Shown here: piece by piece, positions 1 through 5,256 of the stretch | How the letters are laid out: each line of letters opens with the position of its first letter | Position numbering within the stretch: position 1 is the stretch's first letter | NCBI GenBank assembly: GCA_002291495.1 | Contig: DBAE01000084.1 | Coordinates: forward strand, 4,286 to 10,986 | From: Bacteriovoracaceae bacterium UBA1018 | GTDB taxonomy: Bacteria > Bdellovibrionota > UBA1018 | Direction of reading: 5' to 3' | Length of the DNA stretch: 6,701 nucleotides | The notes under the pieces: model-generated | What the model was told of the DNA's origin: nothing | The model's database searches: none | The model's input: only the letters and a program-made list of their open reading frames with translations | Position numbers and translations under genes: made by a program

Positions 1-65
1 TATTTGGGTTTATGTTGAGCTCAGTGGCATTTTTTGACCGAGCCTTCCGTCGATAAGACGCTAAC

Positions 66-488
66 TTAACCTTTGCGGTTATTGTTCATTTCGTCCTGAA
101 TAGCCTGATATTTTTCATGAAGTTTCGCTAGCTCGGCTTCTTGCTTGCGGCGATAACTTTCAATTTTCGTACTTTCTCGTTCGGCAATTTTCTCGAACTC
201 TTTTTCTTTTTCCTTCTTCTCTTTGGTTAATTCTTGCTGATGAGAAGAGCGGAGGGATTCCAAGTCTTTTGCAAAAGTTTTGCTCTCACGCGAGAGTTCA
301 ACTTCGTAGGCTTTCTCAACTTCTTTCTTCTGATTTTCGTGGAGTTTTGCAAGTTGATCGAGCTCCTTGCGATGCTCAGATTCCATCGATTCAACTTCGG
401 CATTATGCTGAGCTTTTCGTTGTTCCATATAGGAAGCCAATCGATTTTCTTCAGCGATAAAATTGCGATATTCCGTCGACGAGTTCAT
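66..488 (-). CDS. Highly charged coiled-coil protein of unknown function (140 aa)
   Basis: I do not recognise a family. From about residue 12 to residue 135 the protein is almost continuous predicted helix, very rich in Glu, Lys, Arg and Gln, with no Pro or Gly until the last residue. It also has no Cys, signal peptide or membrane segment, so it is probably a cytoplasmic coiled coil or single alpha-helix. The stretch at about 88-103 is nearly pure E/K. The hexapeptide LAKLHE occurs twice (residues 46-51 and 120-125), hinting at an internal repeat. The ATG at 488 lacks a good Shine-Dalgarno sequence; only AGG directly abuts it. The start may therefore be leaderless or wrong, and the next in-frame Met is residue 21. 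The gene lies 121 bp downstream of the CpxP-like gene on the same strand and could be read through from it. Coding status is supported by the long open frame and coherent composition, but the function is unknown. Confidence 0.7.
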   Translation of the reverse strand: MNSSTEYRNFIAEENRLASYMEQRKAQHNAEVESMESEHRKELDQLAKLHENQKKEVEKAYEVELSRESKTFAKDLESLRSSHQQELTKEKKEKEKEFEKIAERESTKIESYRRKQEAELAKLHEKYQAIQDEMNNNRKG

Positions 489-527
489 CCTAAGTCTAAG
501 TTTAGAGGAAGTGAAAAAATCTAGAAA

Positions 528-544
528 TAGGCATGAATTGCCTA
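528..544 (-). terminator. Possible rho-independent terminator of the CpxP-like gene
   Basis: A perfect 6-bp stem (TAGGCA at 528-533, TGCCTA at 539-544) encloses a 5-nt loop. Read on the minus strand, it is followed by a T-rich stretch, TTTCTAGATTTTTT (527 down to 514). It sits 66 bp beyond the stop codon of the CpxP-like gene. The stem is short and the T tract is interrupted, so the call is tentative. Confidence 0.35.
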
Positions 545-551
545 GCCTTGA

Positions 552-575
552 GGCGGATCCATGACTAGATCCGCC
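552..575. repeat. Perfect 8-bp inverted repeat (GGCGGATC / GATCCGCC)
   Basis: The arms at 552-559 and 568-575 are exact reverse complements around an 8-nt spacer. The GC-rich stem starts 34 bp past the stop codon of the CpxP-like gene. Neither strand has a T run directly after it, so it is not a canonical terminator. It could stabilise the mRNA 3' end or form a tandem hairpin with the stem at 528-544. Confidence 0.5.
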
Positions 576-609
576 CCATAGACCGGGGTTGTGTGGACGG
601 GGGGTTAGG

Positions 610-1062
610 TTAATCGTGGTTCATTTTTCGGCTAAATTTGTCCATCATCTCAACTGCTTTTTGTTTTTGCTCAGCAGTTAATGTCGCATGAAATTCGGCC
701 ACTTTAGCTAGGACCGAGTCCATGTTCTTTTCCATTCCAGAGCGGCGTTCTTCAATGAGGGATTTGATGCGCTTGGTATCTAGCTTTTCGGCGGTGATGA
801 GAGACTTAATCTCTGCGCGGGCCTTTTCACGGTCTGGCTTATTTTCAGATCTTGATTTTAAGAAGGCGACTTTCACTTCATCTAGTTTTGCCTTTTGAGA
901 ATCGTTGAGGTCTAGCTTGCTCGTGATCTTTGAAGTCATGCGCTCTGCGAACTTTTCTGGGTTATGTCTATGTTGACACGCTCCTAAAGCTCCAGTGGCC
1001 ATTAACGCAAGGCAAAGACTAGCGACTATTTTCAACTTCTTGGAACGTATAAGACTTTTCAT
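610..1062 (-). CDS. Spy/CpxP-like LTxxQ periplasmic lipoprotein
   Basis: This is a 150-residue exported protein of the Spy/CpxP/heavy-metal-resistance type. Members are helical periplasmic chaperones or stress sensors that bind misfolded proteins, and CpxP also inhibits the CpxA kinase. Residues 1-28 form a signal peptide: a basic start, then a hydrophobic core. It ends in a lipobox-like LGAC with the lipidated Cys at 29, and Gln at +2 favours outer-membrane sorting. The mature protein begins with a His-containing CQHRH. Two LTxxQ-type motifs are visible: LNDSQ (52-56, degenerate) and LTAEQ (128-132, canonical), with charged amphipathic helices between them. The ATG at 1062 has a strong AAGGAG (1071-1076) at 8-nt spacing. 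The gene is divergent from a CpxRA-like operon across a shared 134-bp region, so it is probably a target of that regulator and possibly a feedback partner of the kinase. Metal binding is also possible. The family call is secure; the specific role is inferred. Confidence 0.85.
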   Translation of the reverse strand: MKSLIRSKKLKIVASLCLALMATGALGACQHRHNPEKFAERMTSKITSKLDLNDSQKAKLDEVKVAFLKSRSENKPDREKARAEIKSLITAEKLDTKRIKSLIEERRSGMEKNMDSVLAKVAEFHATLTAEQKQKAVEMMDKFSRKMNHD

Positions 1063-1196
1063 GGACTGATCTCCTTTTTATTAAGGATAGGTCTTTCTAC
1101 TATCTAAATCCTTTCGAAACCGTATGAAATGGTAACAAGATGTAACAGAGGATTTGTTTGTAGTTCCGAGATGTTAAACTGATACTAGGAGCTGTC
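1063..1196. promoter_or_regulatory. Divergent promoter region of the CpxP-like gene and the two-component operon
   Basis: Both transcription units must start from this 134-bp region. It contains the candidate regulator box at 1132-1147 and Shine-Dalgarno sequences on each side: AAGGAG at 1071-1076 for the minus gene and AGGAG at 1187-1191 for the plus gene. Candidate -10 boxes are weak: GATAGT on the minus strand (1099-1104) and TAAACT on the plus strand (1175-1180). No convincing -35 accompanies either, as would fit activator-dependent promoters. Transcription start sites cannot be placed from sequence alone. Confidence 0.7.
1132..1147 (+). promoter_or_regulatory. Candidate CpxR-type operator (tandem GTAACA, 10-bp period)
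   Basis: GTAACA at 1132-1137 is repeated exactly at 1142-1147, so GTAAC half-sites are separated by five bases, one helical turn apart. OmpR/PhoB-class regulators bind such direct repeats as head-to-tail dimers. The E. coli CpxR box, GTAAA-N5-GTAAA, differs only at the fifth base of each half. The site lies 51-65 bp upstream of the regulator start codon and 70-85 bp from the CpxP-like start codon, so it could control both. The repeat is directly seen; binding by the adjacent regulator is inferred. Confidence 0.6.
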
Positions 1197-1880
1197 ATGC
1201 GAGCACTTCTAATAGATGATGATGAAAAACTTGCGGGTCTACTAAAGGACTATCTCTCCCGTTTCGGTATAGTGCTCCAAAGTGCGCTCGATCCCGCGAC
1301 TGGCCTAGACCTATTAGAGAAGATCCAACCTGATATTGTCATTTTGGATGTCATGCTTCCCGGAAAAGATGGCTTCACAGTCTGTAAGGAGATTCGCACG
1401 CAAAGTCAGGTTCCGATCATCATGTTAACAGCTCGTGGTGAGACCACTGATCGGATTGTTGGTTTAGAAATCGGTGCTGATGATTATCTCACCAAACCAT
1501 TTGAACCACGCGAATTAGTGGCGAGATTGCAATCCATCGTTCGTAGATCTGAGGGGCGGTCAAAACAAAAGACACTGAAGTTTTCTGAGCTCGAGATCAA
1601 ACTTCACGAAAGAGAAGCCTATTTGTCGAACAAAGCGCTGGATCTCTCTTCGGCCGAGTTCGAACTGCTCTATTTACTTGCCTCTCACCCCGGCAAAAAA
1701 TTTGATCGCGACGAGATTATGAATGCTCTCCGCGGAGTCGATTCAGATGTCTTTAGCCGTTCGATCGACATTTTGGTCAGTCGACTCCGAGCTAAGTTAG
1801 GAGAAGACACTAAAAAACCCCGCTTCATTAAAACGGCATGGGGCACAGGATATGTGTTCTTGAAAGGTACTGATGAATAA
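1197..1880 (+). CDS. OmpR-family response regulator, CpxR-like
   Basis: This 227-residue protein is a full-length phosphorylation-dependent transcription factor. The receiver domain spans about 1-117, with the acidic pocket D8/D9, phospho-acceptor D51 in the ILDVMLPG motif, switch T78 and conserved K100 in the LTKPF motif. A winged-helix OmpR/PhoB DNA-binding domain spans about 125-223; its recognition region is around SRSIDILVSRLRAKLGED (187-204), and it ends in a GTGYVF wing. The effector domain resembles CpxR, including an FELLYLLASHPG stretch. The ATG at 1197 is preceded by AGGAG at 5-nt spacing. The downstream kinase gene overlaps the last 8 bp, indicating a co-translated cognate pair. 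An exact GTAACA direct repeat upstream suggests autoregulation and control of the divergent CpxP-like gene. The class is certain; equivalence to CpxR is inferred from context and similarity, so no symbol is given. Confidence 0.93.
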   Translation: MRALLIDDDEKLAGLLKDYLSRFGIVLQSALDPATGLDLLEKIQPDIVILDVMLPGKDGFTVCKEIRTQSQVPIIMLTARGETTDRIVGLEIGADDYLTKPFEPRELVARLQSIVRRSEGRSKQKTLKFSELEIKLHEREAYLSNKALDLSSAEFELLYLLASHPGKKFDRDEIMNALRGVDSDVFSRSIDILVSRLRAKLGEDTKKPRFIKTAWGTGYVFLKGTDE

Positions 1881-3171
1881 CGAGGGTTTTTTTAAACGAA
1901 TATTTCAGTCGCTGTTTTTGAGACTCCTTGTTCTTTATTCGCTGACATTTATTTTGATTGTTCTAGGTCTCAGTATTGGATTCAGAGTCTCCCGGCCCGC
2001 GGGGGGGCATGAGTTTTTCAGAACCAACTTAGAAACCTATTCTAGGTATTTGATCGAAGATATCGGTAGCCCACCAGACCTGACACGGGCCAAAGAACTC
2101 AATCTCAGAACTGGGCTTGAAATTGCGATTCGTGGCCCAGATCTCAACTGGAGCAGCAATCCAGAGCTGGCTAAGCGTGTTGAGTCTTTGCGAAGTACCA
2201 AGAAGACTAGATTTCTGAGGAAACAACGACTCATTCGAACCTCAAAAGGTGGCTATGAGTTTTTCTTTGCTGGTCCAGACTGGGCAGAGGAAGGGCACTC
2301 GCTTGGATTTACTATTGCCCTGATTATGACTGCACTTATTCTCTGGCTCAATTATCTTGTTACGAGAGCTATCTTCAGGCCGCTTGATCGAATGAAAGTT
2401 GCGGCAGCGGCCTTTGGTGAAGGCAAATGGGAAACTCGTGTTCCGGTATCGGGACCTGCAGAGCTAGCGGATCTTGGTTCCACTATGAATGCGATGGCCG
2501 AAAGAATTCAGAAGCAGTTTAATTCGATGCGCGAGCTACTCATTGCAATCAGCCACGAGTTAAGGTCGCCTCTGACACGGATGAAGGTTGCACTGGAGTT
2601 TTTACCCGATCCTAAGTTGAGAGCCTCTCTCGATGAAGAGATCATGCTCTTAGACCGAATGACTGAATCATTATTAGAACAAGAAAAAATCTCGAGCCGT
2701 CCTGATCTCCTGCAACGCGAACTCATTGATCTTGGTGAGCTTGTAAAAAAAGTGGTGAGCCCATATCTGAAACTTGAGCCCGGTGTGCACTTTGAGAGTC
2801 GCTTAGAGAAAACGGAGCTACCGCTGGATGAAGCCCGATTTGGAATTGCTTTAAGAAACCTGGTGGAGAATGCCCTCAAACATGCGAGTCATCCTAAAGA
2901 AAAACCGATCGTGCGTTTAGGTCGCGATGAAACGGGAGTGTTTTTCGAAGTACAAGACTTTGGTCCAGGCATCCCGCAGGACGCGATTTCTCGTCTGGGC
3001 GAACCATTTTTCCGAGTTGAACAATCACGGACAGGTGAGCGAAAGCAAGGTGGGTTTGGGCTAGGACTGAGTTTGGCTTATTCCATCTTTAAAGCGCACG
3101 GTGCCGTAGTAAAAATCAATAGTGTTGAAAACAAAGGGACTGTATTTAGAGTTGAGCTTGCGAAAGCTTAA
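1873..3171 (+). CDS. Membrane sensor histidine kinase, CpxA-like
   Basis: This 432-residue inner-membrane kinase should phosphorylate the regulator encoded just upstream. TM1 is at about 14-37, followed by a periplasmic sensor of about 105 residues, TM2 at about 144-165, and a HAMP linker at about 166-219. The dimerisation/phospho-acceptor domain has H228 in [12 protein letters not shown], close to the CpxA version. The ATP-binding domain is complete: N box NLVENALKH (329-337), G1 DFGPGIP (362-368), F box around EPFF (377-380), and G2 GGFGLGLSL (393-401). ATG 1873 lies within the end of the regulator gene with an 8-bp overlap, and AAAGG at 1863-1867 in the regulator coding sequence serves as ribosome binding site. 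The periplasmic domain is not recognisable as a specific ligand fold. With a CpxP-like lipoprotein next door, the signal is probably envelope protein damage or metal stress. The stop codon overlaps that of the convergent rfaE2 gene. Confidence 0.92.
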   Translation: MNNEGFFKRIFQSLFLRLLVLYSLTFILIVLGLSIGFRVSRPAGGHEFFRTNLETYSRYLIEDIGSPPDLTRAKELNLRTGLEIAIRGPDLNWSSNPELAKRVESLRSTKKTRFLRKQRLIRTSKGGYEFFFAGPDWAEEGHSLGFTIALIMTALILWLNYLVTRAIFRPLDRMKVAAAAFGEGKWETRVPVSGPAELADLGSTMNAMAERIQKQFNSMRELLIAISHELRSPLTRMKVALEFLPDPKLRASLDEEIMLLDRMTESLLEQEKISSRPDLLQRELIDLGELVKKVVSPYLKLEPGVHFESRLEKTELPLDEARFGIALRNLVENALKHASHPKEKPIVRLGRDETGVFFEVQDFGPGIPQDAISRLGEPFFRVEQSRTGERKQGGFGLGLSLAYSIFKAHGAVVKINSVENKGTVFRVELAKA

Positions 3172-3650
3172 CCTTTGCTACGTTTCAAAATATTCGTCGT
3201 GCTTTGCCCTTCGACATAGGGAAGAGCTTTCACTGATCCTCCCCATTCTTTGACTTCTTTAGCGCCGACAATGGTTTCGAGTGAGTAGTCGCCGCCTTTG
3301 ACGAGGATATCAGGTCTAATGGTTAATATCGCTTCAAGCGGAGTATCTTGCTCAAACCACGTGACGTAATCGACACTTTCGAGTGCCGCCATAACCGATA
3401 GCCGATCAGCAAGCGTATTGACGGGTCGAGTAGGTCCCTTGAGGCGCTTGACTGAAGCATCATCATTTAGAGCCACTACCAAAATAGCGCCTAGCTTTTT
3501 TGCCTGTTGAAGGTAGGTAACGTGTCCACGATGAAGAAGGTCAAAACATCCATTTGTAAAAATGACCTTCTTAGACTTTGCACGCTTTTTGGTGCCCAGG
3601 ATTTTTCGAAGAGACGCTGCCGACTTAATTTTAGTAGAGAGGGGTCGCAT
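3168..3650 (-). CDS. rfaE2: D-glycero-beta-D-manno-heptose 1-phosphate adenylyltransferase (stand-alone RfaE2/HldC)
   Basis: The enzyme transfers AMP from ATP to D-glycero-beta-D-manno-heptose 1-phosphate, making the ADP-heptose precursor of the LPS inner core in the cytoplasm. With the preferred start it has 160 residues, the usual length of single-domain RfaE2 and of the C-terminal domain of fused HldE. It carries the nucleotidyltransferase signature [13 protein letters not shown] (31-43, HxGH at 40-43), [10 protein letters not shown] (69-78), LVKGGDY (116-122) and STTNI (150-154), all typical of the heptose branch. The same frame is open upstream to 3722 through a TTG and ATGs at 3698 and 3671, but those would overlap the RDD gene by 71, 47 or 20 bp. 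ATG 3650 lies one base after the RDD stop (TAACATG), which fits translational coupling although no Shine-Dalgarno is visible. It is the last gene of the minus-strand operon. The partner kinase domain RfaE1 is not in the window. Confidence 0.9.
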   Translation of the reverse strand: MRPLSTKIKSAASLRKILGTKKRAKSKKVIFTNGCFDLLHRGHVTYLQQAKKLGAILVVALNDDASVKRLKGPTRPVNTLADRLSVMAALESVDYVTWFEQDTPLEAILTIRPDILVKGGDYSLETIVGAKEVKEWGGSVKALPYVEGQSTTNILKRSKG

Positions 3651-3651
3651 G

Positions 3652-4482
3652 TTAGAGTCGAGCAATTTCATCTGGCTGAAGATCCGCAGCACGATCATGC
3701 CAACATCTCTTATTGCGATCAAATAGACTCCAGAACAAACCGAGGCCGGCGAAACTTACGCTAGGGATAAAAAAAACGGCACGAACAAAAGCTTTTGTTC
3801 CGGTCCCGCGTAAAGTTAGACCGAATAGCCTTTTTCCAAGGCTAGTGCCAAATGCTACTTCTTGAGCGCAAATGATAGTCCAGTTAAAGGCAAAAACAAA
3901 AATCGTAGCGAGCACAATGATGCCGGGACTGAAGAGAACATCATTGCTAATCTGCTGATCCCAGAGCACAGAGCTTAAGATCGCCATACACATGGCCATG
4001 TTGAGAGTACTATCCAGTGTGTAAGCTAAAGTGCGTTTGATCAGATATAAGAAACCATAAGTGGGTTGTAACTGAGACGCCAGTTGAGCTGAAAGCTGTG
4101 AAGCAGGTGACGGAGTCTGCACAGTCGTCGATCGCTGAGCACCCGCATGCTGTTGCAAGCTCGTATGTTTAATCGGCACACGCGATGGATCTGAGATCTG
4201 ATTGAGGCGCGAAGTTTGAGAGCGATTGTAAGATGAAGCAGTAGAAGAAACTGAAGAAGAAACAGGTGAAGCGCTAGCTGTAGTGACGGGTTGACTCGGT
4301 ACTCTTGGTTTTACAAAAACTGGACGACCAGCTGATACGGCGCCTGAACCTTTTGCGAATGAATCTGAAATCGAATTCGAATTTGAACTCTTCGATGTTG
4401 GAGCATACGGCAGTCCATCTGAAAAAGGATGAAATCCCAAGCCTTCTGTAATCGGTTTAAAGTTCAAATCTTTATCACTCAT
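3652..4482 (-). CDS. RDD-family membrane protein with long disordered N-terminus
   Basis: The protein has 276 residues in two parts. Residues 1 to about 140 are low-complexity, rich in Ser, Thr, Pro and Gln, and probably disordered in the cytoplasm. They include an aromatic/Pro/Gly stretch near the N-terminus ([15 protein letters not shown], 14-28) that looks like a conserved short linear motif. Residues about 143-268 form an RDD domain: R150/D157 in the first helix (RTLAYTLD), hydrophobic segments at about 153-174, 185-206 and 232-254, the loop [11 protein letters not shown] (212-222), and the closing D255 and HDR (262-264). RDD proteins are integral membrane proteins of mostly unknown function, some linked to transport or ion exchange. 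No catalytic role can be assigned. The gene starts 12 bp after the rsmE stop, with only a weak AAG-type ribosome site, and it abuts rfaE2. The family is clear from the C-terminal half; function is unknown. Confidence 0.82.
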   Translation of the reverse strand: MSDKDLNFKPITEGLGFHPFSDGLPYAPTSKSSNSNSISDSFAKGSGAVSAGRPVFVKPRVPSQPVTTASASPVSSSVSSTASSYNRSQTSRLNQISDPSRVPIKHTSLQQHAGAQRSTTVQTPSPASQLSAQLASQLQPTYGFLYLIKRTLAYTLDSTLNMAMCMAILSSVLWDQQISNDVLFSPGIIVLATIFVFAFNWTIICAQEVAFGTSLGKRLFGLTLRGTGTKAFVRAVFFIPSVSFAGLGLFWSLFDRNKRCWHDRAADLQPDEIARL

Positions 4483-4494
4483 ATACTGCTTAAG

Positions 4495-5256
4495 TTATCT
4501 CATTCTCAAATGGGCTGCAACGACCCCGGAAGCGAAAACAGCAGCTGTTTCTGCACGCAAGATTAATGGCCCCAGGGATATAGCATGCGCCGAGCTCGCT
4601 AGGAGCTTTTGCTCAGGTACACTCCATCCTCCCTCAGGTCCAATCAGTAGGCGGATCTCTTGGGGGTCTGAGTTATGCTTCTGAAGATCAGATAAGTATT
4701 GAACAACAAAGGGAGCTTTCTCTTTTGACGCCTCATCACACCAAAGACGAACTGAAGAGGCGTGCTTACGAGCTAAAACCATTTCTAAAGCTTCAGGGAG
4801 AAGTACTTCCATGCGTTTCAGTCTTCCGCACTGCTTGAGGGCTTGGTCCGCAATTTTTTGCCATCGCTCCTGAAACACTTCGGGACCCTTTCGATCGATC
4901 TGTACAACCGTATGGGCTGTTACCATAGGCGTGAGGGTCTGAACTCCCAGTTCTACGGCCTTTTCAATCGCCCATTCCATCGCCTCGCCCTTAATAATTG
5001 CAAGTTCCAGATGAAGAGGAAGGACCTGTTCAGTGGCTTGGTGAGCGAGCTCGGTGAGGTCTTTTACATAATTGACGTAGACAGATTTAGAGCGCACAGC
5101 GAGCTCCGCCACAATTGCTCGACCCTGTCCGTCTACGAGTTCAACCTGATCACCCGTTCCTAATCTCATGACTTGAGTCGCGTGTTTAGCCTCGGACTCG
5201 CTAAGTTCGACGGGCTTTCCTGGAGTAGGTAGATGAGGGCTCAGAAGTCTTTTCAT
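4495..5256 (-). CDS. rsmE: 16S rRNA (uracil1498-N3)-methyltransferase RsmE
   Basis: RsmE is a SPOUT-class enzyme that uses S-adenosylmethionine to methylate N3 of U1498 in helix 44 of 16S rRNA on the assembled 30S subunit. At 253 residues it is of normal family length. An N-terminal PUA-like domain (about 1-72, with the SEAKHATQVMRL stretch at 21-32) precedes a trefoil-knot SPOUT domain. Family motifs are KGEAMEWAIEKAVELGV (89-105), the RWQKIADQALKQCGR segment (131-145), IGPEGGW (205-211) and LGPLILRAETA (228-238); the last two form the cofactor knot. ATG 5256 overlaps the stop of the upstream binding-protein gene as ATGA, and there is no clear separate Shine-Dalgarno, so translational coupling is likely. 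The identification is secure from the knot motifs. Confidence 0.95.
   Translation of the reverse strand: MKRLLSPHLPTPGKPVELSESEAKHATQVMRLGTGDQVELVDGQGRAIVAELAVRSKSVYVNYVKDLTELAHQATEQVLPLHLELAIIKGEAMEWAIEKAVELGVQTLTPMVTAHTVVQIDRKGPEVFQERWQKIADQALKQCGRLKRMEVLLPEALEMVLARKHASSVRLWCDEASKEKAPFVVQYLSDLQKHNSDPQEIRLLIGPEGGWSVPEQKLLASSAHAISLGPLILRAETAAVFASGVVAAHLRMR

Noticed and set aside
3..56. Plus-strand open frame of 17 codons ending in TAA, reading in from the window edge
   Set aside because: It could be the C-terminus of a convergent gene, but 17 codons with no recognisable motif cannot support a call. The region 1-65 otherwise shows nothing clear.
234..524. Plus-strand open frame of 96 codons opposite the coiled-coil gene
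   Set aside because: Phe/Leu-rich antisense of an E/K-rich helix gene (complement of GAA/AAG codons), without a credible ribosome site; a shadow frame.
2029..2234. Two minus-strand open frames inside the sensor kinase gene
   Set aside because: They overlap the kinase periplasmic domain, which has full-length coding evidence, and have no protein features of their own.
2508..2879. Minus-strand open frame of 123 codons inside the kinase gene
   Set aside because: Lies opposite the conserved phospho-acceptor and ATPase region; its Ser/Arg-rich composition is typical of an antisense shadow.
3161..3179. Imperfect inverted repeat around the convergent stop codons (GCGAAAG...CCTTTGC) as a bidirectional terminator
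   Set aside because: The stem needs a wobble and a mismatch and has no T tract on either strand, so it is too weak to call.
3507..3764. Plus-strand open frame opposite rfaE2 and the RDD gene 3' end
   Set aside because: Antisense to conserved nucleotidyltransferase motifs, with no ribosome site or recognisable domain.
4843..5163. Plus-strand open frame of 106 codons opposite rsmE
   Set aside because: Antisense to a clearly conserved enzyme; no independent evidence of coding.
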